DNA from: Terrimesophilobacter sp963702165
GTDB taxonomy: Bacteria > Actinomycetota > Actinomycetes > Actinomycetales > Microbacteriaceae
Reading direction: 5' to 3'
DNA length: 64,000 nucleotides
NCBI GenBank assembly: GCA_963702165.1
Contig: OY969722.1
Span: 1,922,001 to 1,986,000, forward strand
Shown here: positions 8,083 through 15,300 of the stretch, piece after piece
How the letters are laid out: each line of letters starts with the position of its first letter
Numbering within the stretch: position 1 is the first letter of the stretch
The notes under the pieces: generated by a model
What the model saw: only the letters and a program-made list of their open reading frames with translations
What the model was told of the DNA's origin: nothing
The model's database searches: none
Position numbers and translations under genes: made by a program

Positions 8083-9264
8083 ATGATCGACATCGCCCGA
8101 GACTCGGCGTTGGGGACATCCGGTGCGAGTGCCCTCTTCCAGTTGCTCCGCGACGGTCAGCCACGCACTCGGGCGGAGCTTGCCACACTCACCGGCCTGG
8201 CCCGCTCCACCATCGCGCTGCGGGTGGATTCGCTCATGCAGCTTGGATTGATCCGGCCGGTCGGCGAAGCGATCTCGACGGGCGGCAGGCCCTCGTCTCG
8301 GTTCGCGCTGAACCCCGGGGCGCGCGTAGTCCTCGGCGTCGACGTCGGAGCATCACACGCCAAGCTCGCCATCGCCGATCTCGCGGGCACGATTCTCGCC
8401 CAGCGTGGTGAGCCCCTGTCTGTTGCTGACGGCCCTGAAGCTGTTCTGAGCTGGGTGGTGGATGCCGGACGCGACCTGCTTGCCGGGCTCGGTCGGGACA
8501 CCGCCGCCTTGATCAGCATCGGCATCGGCCTGCCAGGCCCCGTCGAGTTCAAGACCGGACGCCCGATAAACCCACCGATCATGCCCGGCTGGGATCGCTT
8601 CGACGTGCCCGGATGGGTGCAGCAGCACTGGCCGGTGCCGGTGCTCGTCGACAACGACGTGAACATTTCCGCAATCGGCGAACTGGCGACGGCGTGGCCG
8701 GATGTCGAGCACCTGATGTTCGTCAAGGTTGCCACCGGTATCGGTGCCGGGGTCGTCTCCGGCGGGCGGCTGCAGCGCGGCGCGCAAGGCATCGCCGGTG
8801 ACATCGGGCACGTTCAGATCGCGCGCGGCGCCGGGGTGCCGTGTCACTGCGGCAACCGCGGTTGCCTCGAGGCGATGGCATCCGGCCCGGCGATCGCACG
8901 GGGACTGCGCGACGCGGGTATCGACGCGCAGACCGGTCGCGACGTCGTCGAGCTGGTGAAACATGGCAACATCGATGCGGTCCAGGCGGTCCGGCAGGCT
9001 GGACGGGACATCGGGGAAGTATTGACCGCGTGCGTCAGCCTGATCAACCCGTCGATCATCGCCATCGGCGGCGCCATGGCGCAGGCGGGTGAGCATCTGA
9101 TCGCCGGCGTACGCGAGGTGGTGTACGCGCGCTCAATGCCCCTGGCCACCGAGCATCTCGGAATCGTGCAATCCCGCGCGGGCGAGGATGCCGCCGTGCT
9201 CGGCGCCAGCATGCTGGCGATTCACCATGCGCTGTCGCCCGCGAGCATCGACGCCATGGCCTGA
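8083..9264 (+). CDS. ROK family transcriptional regulator (NagC/XylR-like)
   Basis: A 393-aa regulator. Residues about 10-65 form a winged helix-turn-helix (RAELATLTGLARSTIALRVD). The rest is a sugar-kinase-like ROK domain with the phosphate-binding loop GVDVGASHAKLAI, the DNDVN segment and the zinc motif CHCGNRGCLEAMASG. It would sense the sugar or its phosphate and control the divergent operon. ATG 8083 gives the expected HTH N-terminus; the frame upstream runs into the intergenic operator and is shadow. Confidence 0.92.
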   Translation: MIDIARDSALGTSGASALFQLLRDGQPRTRAELATLTGLARSTIALRVDSLMQLGLIRPVGEAISTGGRPSSRFALNPGARVVLGVDVGASHAKLAIADLAGTILAQRGEPLSVADGPEAVLSWVVDAGRDLLAGLGRDTAALISIGIGLPGPVEFKTGRPINPPIMPGWDRFDVPGWVQQHWPVPVLVDNDVNISAIGELATAWPDVEHLMFVKVATGIGAGVVSGGRLQRGAQGIAGDIGHVQIARGAGVPCHCGNRGCLEAMASGPAIARGLRDAGIDAQTGRDVVELVKHGNIDAVQAVRQAGRDIGEVLTACVSLINPSIIAIGGAMAQAGEHLIAGVREVVYARSMPLATEHLGIVQSRAGEDAAVLGASMLAIHHALSPASIDAMA

Positions 9265-9311
9265 CACCACGCGGCGCTGACCGTCGGTCGCAAGGCGGCA
9301 GAATGGCTTAG

Positions 9312-9917
9312 GTGAGCCTCCAGCCCGTCCTCAGCCTCTTCGAGGAGCCTCTGGCCGACCACACGTCCCGCATCCTCGCCAGCTCGACCGACCGGGTCGC
9401 CTGGCTGCGGGCGCGCAGCGTCGGAGTGACCGGAACGGATGTCGCCAAGCTGTCGAGCACGCGCGCCGTCGCATCCGTCGCCCGGGACAAACTGCACGGC
9501 TCACGGTTCACTGGCAACGCGTTCACCGACCACGGCCGCGCGCGAGAGCCGGAGATCGCGCGCTGGGTGCGCTCGGTGTACGGCATCGAACCGAGTGCGA
9601 ACCTGTTCCACGCCGACGGGAATCGTCGGCACCTGGCCACGCCGGACGGCATCCGCGTGCGCGATGGACGTGTGGAGCTGTCCGAGATCAAGACGACCGC
9701 GCGAGCCTGGCGGAGCATCCCGCGTAGCTATCTGCGGCAGGTCTTCTGGCAGCAGTACGTGCTAGGTGCCGAGCGCACGCTGGTTGTCTGGGAGCAGCAC
9801 CGGGACTTCGTGCCCATCGACGCCGAGCCGCGCTGCCAGTGGGTCGACCGGGACGACAACGAGATCCACGTGCTCGTCGGACTCGCCGACCGCTTGCTGG
9901 AGCTCATGCGCGGCTGA
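9312..9917 (+). CDS. YqaJ-like viral recombinase/exonuclease family protein
   Basis: A 201-aa protein with the PD-(D/E)XK layout of the YqaJ family: DHGRAREPEIARWV (the GxxxEP region), LATPDG, and ELSEIKTT carrying the catalytic E-x-K. Such nucleases act in phage recombination but also occur as stand-alone chromosomal genes in actinobacteria, and nothing phage-like lies nearby. The GTG start has no ribosome site; CAGAAT lies 7 nt upstream, so a leaderless mRNA is likely. Its last 156 bp overlap the convergent membrane-protein gene. Confidence 0.82.
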   Translation: MSLQPVLSLFEEPLADHTSRILASSTDRVAWLRARSVGVTGTDVAKLSSTRAVASVARDKLHGSRFTGNAFTDHGRAREPEIARWVRSVYGIEPSANLFHADGNRRHLATPDGIRVRDGRVELSEIKTTARAWRSIPRSYLRQVFWQQYVLGAERTLVVWEQHRDFVPIDAEPRCQWVDRDDNEIHVLVGLADRLLELMRG

Positions 9918-10544
9918 CGTCGGGCGGGCGACCATGGCGCCGAAGCTCGCCAGCCAGAGGATCGCGATCGTGGTGGCGACCAGCTCGAGGATGCTGCCGA
10001 CATTGGTGCCGAAGCGCAGCAGCGACAGGATGCCGCCGGTTCCGGCGATGACAGCCACCGCGATTCCGCTGACGAGCGAGAAGCGCGCGATGGCCCTCCG
10101 GCCGACCGCGAAGCTCGCCTGCAGCATCGCCCAGCAGGCCGCCGCGAAGGCGAGCACTGCAGCAAGGGTGTGGGTGAAGTCCTGCACCGTGAACGTCGGA
10201 CCGACCGGCAGCGGGCATCCGCTCGTGCAGGTCACCTGCGACGCGACCAGGAAGAAGCCGCACGCGAACAGCAGGGAGATCGTGGGCGTCCAGGCGCGCA
10301 GGATCCGCGGCGACGAGCGGATGCGGCGGGCCGCCATAGCGATCACCGTGCCGCCGGCGACCAGCAGCAGGAGGGCGGCTTCGAACCAGGCCGCGGTGGG
10401 CTCGCCTTCCGCGCCGAGCCCGCTGACGTAGATCACGCGGTCGACCGTGAGACGCGCGGCCCAGATGATCACGAGGGAAGCGAGCACCGCGATGCAGGCG
10501 ACGCCGACGAGCACGGTCGCGATCAACTGTCGGGTCGGCTGCAC
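9762..10544 (-). CDS. DUF998-like integral membrane protein
   Basis: A 260-aa membrane protein with six or so hydrophobic helices, at roughly 7-29, 55-72, 85-105, 127-146, 157-176 and 186-206. The core looks like DUF998, whose members are about 200 aa. The remaining 50 C-terminal residues (from about HELQQ) are hydrophilic and encoded antisense to the end of the YqaJ-like gene, so they may be a run-on after loss of an earlier stop. Function is unknown. Confidence 0.72.
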   Translation of the reverse strand: MQPTRQLIATVLVGVACIAVLASLVIIWAARLTVDRVIYVSGLGAEGEPTAAWFEAALLLLVAGGTVIAMAARRIRSSPRILRAWTPTISLLFACGFFLVASQVTCTSGCPLPVGPTFTVQDFTHTLAAVLAFAAACWAMLQASFAVGRRAIARFSLVSGIAVAVIAGTGGILSLLRFGTNVGSILELVATTIAILWLASFGAMVARPTSAAHELQQAVGESDEHVDLVVVPVDPLAARLGVDGHEVPVLLPDNQRALGT

Positions 10545-10579
10545 CGCACCATCGTAACGACGGCGGGTACCGTGGAGAA

Positions 10580-11539
10580 ATGACCGAGATGCGCGCGATG
10601 GTGATCGAAGAGACCGGTGGGCCGGAGGTCTTGCATGTTGCAGCGATACCGCGCCCGAAGCAGGCGATCGGTGAGCTGATCGTGAAGGTGACCGCCGCCG
10701 GGGTGAATCCGATCGACGCGAAGACCAGAGCGGGTCGCGGAGCAGCCGGGCTCGTCGAGTCGTGGCCGGTGGTGTTGGGTGTTGACGTCGCTGGGGTGGT
10801 GGAGACGCCCGCGTACGACACGCATCCGCTGCAGCCAGGCGACGAGGTGTTCGGAATCATCACCGTGCCTCGGGCCAGCGGGTCCTACGCCGAATATGTC
10901 GCTGTGCCATCGACCGCGGTCGCCCGGAAGCCGCAGACTCTGAGCCTGACGCACGCGGCCGCCCTCCCCTGCGCGGCGCTGACCGCCTGGGGTGCCGTCG
11001 TCGACGTCGGCAAGGTGAAGCGCGGCGACAGGGTGCTCATCCACGCCGGCGCTGGAGGGGTCGGGCACCTGGCCGTTCAGCTGGCGCATCACGCCGGCGC
11101 ACACGTCATCACCACCGCGTCGCAACGCAATGCCGACTGGTTGATGGAGCTGGGGGCTGACCAGGTCATCGATTACACGAGCACCCGCTTCGAGGAGGAC
11201 ACCCACGGCATCGACGTGGTGATCGATCTCATCGGCAATGTGAGGGACGACACCGGGTCGCGCTCGCTGTCGGTACTGCGGCCGGGCGGGCTGATCATCA
11301 ACGTGCCAACCGCGAGCTGGCCCACCTACCGGCAGGAGGCTGAAGCGCTCGGCATGCGCGCCTCGAACCTGCGCGCCATCCCGGACGGGTCGACGCTGGA
11401 GGCGATCGCCGCGATGATCGACGCCGGCGACCTGCGGGTGCACGTCGACCGCGAATTCCCGCTCGAGGAGGCCGCCGACGCGCACCGCGCGATCGAAGCG
11501 GGGCACACGCGCGGCAAGATCGTGCTGACCGTCTCCTGA
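10580..11539 (+). CDS. NADP-dependent zinc-less alcohol dehydrogenase / quinone oxidoreductase
   Basis: A 319-aa medium-chain reductase without structural-zinc cysteines. The GroES-like N-terminal half carries AAGVNPIDAKTRAGRG; the Rossmann half has the nucleotide loop HAGAGGVGHLAVQLA and ELGADQVIDY, both typical of quinone oxidoreductase/zeta-crystallin relatives. It is a monocistronic cytosolic enzyme. GGAGAA lies directly before the ATG, and TACCGT sits 6 nt upstream, which would also suit a leaderless start. Confidence 0.9.
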   Translation: MTEMRAMVIEETGGPEVLHVAAIPRPKQAIGELIVKVTAAGVNPIDAKTRAGRGAAGLVESWPVVLGVDVAGVVETPAYDTHPLQPGDEVFGIITVPRASGSYAEYVAVPSTAVARKPQTLSLTHAAALPCAALTAWGAVVDVGKVKRGDRVLIHAGAGGVGHLAVQLAHHAGAHVITTASQRNADWLMELGADQVIDYTSTRFEEDTHGIDVVIDLIGNVRDDTGSRSLSVLRPGGLIINVPTASWPTYRQEAEALGMRASNLRAIPDGSTLEAIAAMIDAGDLRVHVDREFPLEEAADAHRAIEAGHTRGKIVLTVS

Positions 11540-11546
11540 CGCACGG

Positions 11547-11606
11547 CGCAGAGCTTTGTGCCAATTGCAATGGAACGTTCGCTTGCTTGTGGCACAAACC
11601 TCTGCG
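11547..11606. repeat. Inverted repeat between convergent genes (17-nt arms)
   Basis: Arms CGCAGAG-C-TTTGTGCCA (11547-11563) and its complement (11590-11606) match at 16 of 17 positions around a 26-nt centre. It fills the 68-bp gap between the convergent oxidoreductase and GNAT genes, so it may terminate both. It lacks T-tracts and has the size and form of the other intergenic palindromes in this window. Confidence 0.75.
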
Positions 11607-11607
11607 A

Positions 11608-12165
11608 TCAGAGAGTGAGGGCGCGCACGAAGTCGTGCTCGACCGCGTCGCCGACGCGGAACCGCTTGGTGCCGACGACCACGAAGCCGCTCTTGTCGTA
11701 GAACCGGTTCGCGCGCGCGTTCTGCTGGTTCACGCCCAGCCAGACCGAGCGTGCCCCGCGCGCGCGAGCGACGTCGACGGATGCGGCCATGAGAGTCGCT
11801 GCCGCCCCGGTGCCGTGTGCAGACGGCAGCGTGTAGCACTTGCTGAGTTCGACCGTCGGACGCTCGGCGACTGCCGCGTCGACATCCGGGTCCTGCGGCT
11901 CCCCGGCCACCAGCATGGTGTAGCCGACCGGTTGCCCGTCTGCCTCTGCAACGAGCAGGTCGCGCTGCGGGTCGGCGAGGTACTCACGGAACCGCGCGGC
12001 GGAGAGGTGTCCGGCGATGAAGGTGTCGATGTTCGTCTGGGTCATGCCGGGAGGGCAGGCGAGAGCGAACGTCGCCGCGGCGAGTTCGTGCAGCACCTGC
12101 GCGTCGGCGTTCGTGGCCGGGCGCACCCGTACCCCTGAAAGTGAAGGAGATTGGGCCCGATTCAT
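11608..12165 (-). CDS. GNAT family N-acetyltransferase
   Basis: About 185 aa with a GNAT fold: LLVAEADGQPVGYTML (beta 4 region), CYTLPSAHGTGAAATLM (acetyl-CoA loop) and LGVNQQNARANRFYDKSGF near the C-terminus. It transfers an acetyl group from acetyl-CoA to an unknown amine. The start is uncertain: ATG 12165 (MNRAQ) and ATG 12180 (MLENT) both fit; starts further upstream would run into the rplA terminator. Confidence 0.85.
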   Translation of the reverse strand: MNRAQSPSLSGVRVRPATNADAQVLHELAAATFALACPPGMTQTNIDTFIAGHLSAARFREYLADPQRDLLVAEADGQPVGYTMLVAGEPQDPDVDAAVAERPTVELSKCYTLPSAHGTGAAATLMAASVDVARARGARSVWLGVNQQNARANRFYDKSGFVVVGTKRFRVGDAVEHDFVRALTL

Positions 12166-12221
12166 GGTGTTTTCAAGCATATGGGCGACTGCATTTTCAG
12201 ATAGAAGGCAGGCGGATACGC

Positions 12222-12254
12222 GAAAGGCCCGCTCCACAAGGGAACGGGCCTTTC
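12222..12254 (-). terminator. Terminator of the rplK-rplA operon
   Basis: A perfect 10-bp stem (GAAAGGCCCG and its complement) with a 13-nt loop lies 15 nt after the rplA stop. The stem itself ends in CCTTTC on the minus strand, a usual shape for actinobacterial terminators. Confidence 0.85.
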
Positions 12255-12268
12255 GATGCTGATGGCGT

Positions 12269-12958
12269 TTAGATGGACGCGGTGTCCAGCGGGATGCCGG
12301 GGCCGAAGGTGGTGGCCACGGTGCCCTTGAGCACGTAGCGTCCCTTCGACGAGCTCGGCTTCGCGCGCATGATCTCGTCCAGTGCAGCCTTCGCGTTCTC
12401 GGCGAGCTGGTCGGCGCCGAAGGACGCCTTGCCCACGACGAAGTGCACGTTGGCGTGCTTGTCGACGCGGAACTCGATCTTTCCGCCCTTGATGTCCGTA
12501 ACGGCCTTGGCCGCGTCGGGGGTCACGGTTCCGGTCTTCGGGTTCGGCATGAGGCCACGGGGACCGAGCACCTTACCGAGGCGTCCGACCTGTCCCATGA
12601 GTTCCGGGGTGGAGACGGCCGCGTCGAAGTCGGTGTAGCCGCCGGCAACCTTCTCGATGAGCTCGGCGCCGCCGACCTCGTCAGCACCCGCCTCGCGCGC
12701 AGCTTCCGCCGCCGGGCCGGTCGCGAACACGATGACGCGCGCGGTCTTGCCGGTGCCGTGCGGCAGGATGACGGTGCCGCGCACCATCTGGTCCGCCTTG
12801 CGCGGGTCCACGCCGAGCTTCAGCGCGACCTCGACGGTCGAGTCGAACTTGCCCGAGCCGGTCTCCTTCGCGAGGGCGACAGCCTCCGCGGGGGTGTAGT
12901 ACTTGCCCGGCTCGATCTTCTCTACCGCGGCGCGGTACGCCTTGGACTTCTGTGCCAT
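12269..12958 (-). CDS. rplA: 50S ribosomal protein L1
   Basis: A 229-aa L1 of normal length, with the family landmarks GTVILPHGTGK, VFATGPAAEAA and LGPRGLMPNPKTGTV. It binds 23S rRNA at the L1 stalk and, in many bacteria, represses its own operon. It follows rplK by 103 nt on the same transcript. The ATG has GGAG 9 nt upstream. Confidence 0.98.
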   Translation of the reverse strand: MAQKSKAYRAAVEKIEPGKYYTPAEAVALAKETGSGKFDSTVEVALKLGVDPRKADQMVRGTVILPHGTGKTARVIVFATGPAAEAAREAGADEVGGAELIEKVAGGYTDFDAAVSTPELMGQVGRLGKVLGPRGLMPNPKTGTVTPDAAKAVTDIKGGKIEFRVDKHANVHFVVGKASFGADQLAENAKAALDEIMRAKPSSSKGRYVLKGTVATTFGPGIPLDTASI

Positions 12959-13014
12959 TTCAATTCTCCTGTGATGAGTTCGCGGTGTCGTGAGCCTGGC
13001 TGGCTCTCCCGCTT

Positions 13015-13034
13015 CGGTGACGTTTTAGTCACCG
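13015..13034 (-). other. Stem-loop between rplK and rplA
   Basis: A 7-bp perfect stem (CGGTGAC and its complement) around a 6-nt A/T-rich loop in the 103-nt spacer upstream of rplA. It may help message processing or translational control of L1. No L1-binding mimic was identified with confidence. Confidence 0.4.
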
Positions 13035-13061
13035 GATGAGTGTGGGAAGGATGCCTGGAAC

Positions 13062-13493
13062 TCAGGCGTCGACAGTGATGCCCATGCTGCGGGCGGTGCC
13101 GGCGATGATCTTCTCCGCCGCCTCGACGTCGTTGGCGTTGAGGTCGGTCATCTTCGTCTCGGCGATCTGGCGCAGCGCGTCCTTCGACAGCTTGCCCACC
13201 TTGGCGGTGTGCGGGGTCGGGGAGCCCTTGCCGACGCCCGCGGCCTTCTTGATCAGTTCAGCGGCCGGCGGGGTCTTGAGGATGAACGTGAACGAACGGT
13301 CCTCGTAGACGGTGATCTCCACCGGGATGACGTTGCCGCGCTGCGACTCGGTCGCGGCGTTGTACGCCTTGCAGAACTCCATGATGTTGACGCCGTGCTG
13401 ACCCAGCGCCGGACCGATCGGCGGTGCGGGGTTGGCGGCGCCGGCCTGGATCTGCAGCTTGATCAGACCCGTAACCTTCTTCTTCGGTGCCAT
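13062..13493 (-). CDS. rplK: 50S ribosomal protein L11
   Basis: A 143-aa L11 with the N-terminal IKLQIQAGAANPAPPIGPALGQ helix and proline hinge, the NIMEFCKAYN segment and the C-terminal RNA-binding DLNANDVEAA region. It forms the GTPase-associated centre with 23S rRNA. Upstream by 100 nt is nusG on the same strand, the standard bacterial order. Confidence 0.98.
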   Translation of the reverse strand: MAPKKKVTGLIKLQIQAGAANPAPPIGPALGQHGVNIMEFCKAYNAATESQRGNVIPVEITVYEDRSFTFILKTPPAAELIKKAAGVGKGSPTPHTAKVGKLSKDALRQIAETKMTDLNANDVEAAEKIIAGTARSMGITVDA

Positions 13494-13574
13494 TTCTTTT
13501 TCCTTCTTTCGTGCATCCGGTCACGGACGCGCTTCCACGAACCAGGCAATTCCTGGCAGTGGTCGTTGGGGGAA

Positions 13575-13591
13575 CCTGTAGATCTTACAGG
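13575..13591 (-). other. Short stem-loop after nusG
   Basis: CCTGTA and its complement enclose 5 nt just after the nusG stop. A weak attenuator or processing site between nusG and rplK is possible; no T-tract follows. Confidence 0.35.
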
Positions 13592-13593
13592 AA

Positions 13594-14526
13594 CTAGAGC
13601 TTGGTGACCTGGTCGAAGCTGAGCTCGACCGGGGTCTCGCGCTCGAACAGCGAGACGAGAACCGTGAGCTTGCCGCTCTCCGGCTTGATCTCGCTGATCG
13701 ACCCGGGGAGACCCGCGAACGAGCCCTCCTTGATGGTGATGGTCTCGCCGATCTCGAAGTCGACTTCCTGCGCGATCGCCCTCGCGGCGACCTTCGTGCC
13801 CTTGCCCGCGCCGGTCTTGACCGGCGCCTCGGCGATCTGCACGAGGCTCTGCAGCATCGAGAAGGCCTCCTCGAAGCGCAGCGGGGTCGGGTTGTGCGAG
13901 TTGCCGACGAAGCCGGTGACGCCCGGCGTGTGCCGCACGACGGACCAGCTGTCCTCGTTCAGCTCCATGCGGACGAGCACGTAACCCGGGATGCGCACGC
14001 GGTTCACGAGCTTGCGCTGGCCGTTCTTGATCTCGACGACGTTCTCCATCGGGACCTGGACTTCGTAGACGTAGTCCTCCATGGCCATGGAGATGCGGCG
14101 GTTCTCGATGTTCTGCTTGACGCGCTTCTCGAAGCCCGCGTAGCTGTGGATGACGTACCAGCGGCCGGGCTTCGACTTCAGCTCATCGCGGAAGGCCGCG
14201 TACGGGTCCTCTTCCTCGGGCTCCTGCTCCTCGGCCTCGTCCTCGACGGCCTCGGCTGCAGCGTCTGCCTCCGGCGCGTTGTCGATGTCGAGTGCGTCGT
14301 CGACGACCTCGTCGGCGGCAGGGTCGGTTGCGGTCTCGACCGCGTCGAGCGCCTCTTCCAGGTCAGTCGACTCGTCGACAACATGCACCGCATCGGTCAG
14401 GGCCGCCTCGCTGGACTCCTCGACCTCCTCGATGATGTCGAAGTCGCCCTCCTGCACCTCCTGAACATCGGAGGACTGCTCCACGGCAGGCGTCAGGTCG
14501 ACGTCTTCGAACTCTCTGTCAGCCAC
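13594..14526 (-). CDS. nusG: Transcription termination/antitermination protein NusG
   Basis: A 310-aa NusG. The NGN domain (WYVIHSYAGFEKRVKQ, VRIPGYVLVRM, HTPGVTGFVG) begins near residue 120 and a KOW domain (GSFAGLPGSISEI) follows at about 255-285. The first 115 residues are an Asp/Glu/Ala-rich acidic tail, as in other actinobacteria, making it much longer than the 181-aa E. coli protein. It binds RNA polymerase and couples transcription to Rho or ribosomes. It is cotranscribed with secE upstream. Confidence 0.97.
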   Translation of the reverse strand: MADREFEDVDLTPAVEQSSDVQEVQEGDFDIIEEVEESSEAALTDAVHVVDESTDLEEALDAVETATDPAADEVVDDALDIDNAPEADAAAEAVEDEAEEQEPEEEDPYAAFRDELKSKPGRWYVIHSYAGFEKRVKQNIENRRISMAMEDYVYEVQVPMENVVEIKNGQRKLVNRVRIPGYVLVRMELNEDSWSVVRHTPGVTGFVGNSHNPTPLRFEEAFSMLQSLVQIAEAPVKTGAGKGTKVAARAIAQEVDFEIGETITIKEGSFAGLPGSISEIKPESGKLTVLVSLFERETPVELSFDQVTKL

Positions 14527-14588
14527 TTACTTCTCATTCCATTTGTAGAGCCGGCGCATGGCCGATCAAGCTTGCTTGGGCGGTGGGT

Positions 14589-14873
14589 CTAGTTGACCGG
14601 CCCATTGCCGAACACGTACGCGACGCCGAGACCGAACACGAAGTCCAGAGCTGCGACGAGCGCCATCACGATCACGACAAACACGAGCACAACGCCCGTG
14701 TAGGTGAACAGCTCCTTGCGAGTCGGCGTTACGACCTTGCTGAGCTCGTTCATCACCTGGCGCAGGAACAGCGCGATGCGCGCGAACGGACCGCGCCGCC
14801 TGGCGCGCTCGCTCTTGGCGTTGGCGACGAGGTCCTCGCTGGGGACGTCGACATCTTTCTTCGCCACTGTCAC
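14589..14873 (-). CDS. secE: Preprotein translocase subunit SecE
   Basis: A 94-aa SecE with a basic N-terminus, the conserved amphipathic stretch FLRQVMNELSKVVTPTRKE and one C-terminal transmembrane helix (YTGVVLVFVVIVMALVAALD). It clamps SecY in the membrane. It lies between tRNA-Trp and nusG, the canonical place. Confidence 0.96.
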   Translation of the reverse strand: MTVAKKDVDVPSEDLVANAKSERARRRGPFARIALFLRQVMNELSKVVTPTRKELFTYTGVVLVFVVIVMALVAALDFVFGLGVAYVFGNGPVN

Positions 14874-14945
14874 TACCTTCCGGGCTTTATCCGGATGCCG
14901 CGCATCCGTTCATTTCCCCGACCCGCGCATGCACGGGACGGATTG

Positions 14946-15018
14946 CAGGGCGGACAGGACTCGAACCTGCAACCTGCGGTTTTGGAGACCGCTGCTCTAC
15001 CAATTGAGCCACCGCCCT
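14946..15018 (-). tRNA. tRNA-Trp (CCA anticodon)
   Basis: A full cloverleaf reads on the minus strand: acceptor AGGGCGG/CCGCCCT, D-arm GCTC...GAGC, anticodon arm GCGGT-CTCCAAA-ACCGC, T-arm GCAGG-TTCGAGT-CCTGT and discriminator G. The 3' CCA is not encoded. It sits directly upstream of secE. Confidence 0.97.
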
Positions 15019-15212
15019 AAGCAGTGCAAAACGCCATAGTTTCGCACCATCACACAAGGAGAGTCGGCCAGAAATTGGCACGCGAAATCATGGCAGATAA
15101 CAACTACCGCGAGTCAGTCTAGGTGACGCCGCGCCGCACTGTAAAGCCGGACGCCGCCCGCGGGCACGCACCATCATGCTCCACCGATCAAAGGTTTTCC
15201 TCCGAGTTCGCT

Positions 15213-15240
15213 GTGCGCCGCGTCATATTCCGCGGCGCAC
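15213..15240 (+). other. Strong stem-loop in the leader of the wall-anchored protein gene
   Basis: A perfect 10-bp GC-rich stem (GTGCGCCGCG and its complement) with an 8-nt A/T loop, 60 nt before the GTG start. The whole 15019-15300 interval otherwise shows only promoter-like sequence. The stem could stabilise or attenuate the leader. Confidence 0.45.
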
Positions 15241-15300
15241 CGGCTCTCCCCTTGTAACGGGCCAAGGTCCGCGTACGACAACTCGATGGGGAGGCCAGAA

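Noticed and set aside
9312..9917. The YqaJ-like gene as evidence of a prophage
   Set aside because: No integrase, capsid, terminase or lysis gene lies nearby, and neighbours are ordinary chromosomal genes.
13015..13034. An L1-binding autoregulatory site before rplA
   Set aside because: The stem-loop is real, but it lacks features I could match to the 23S rRNA L1 site, and L1 control usually acts upstream of rplK.
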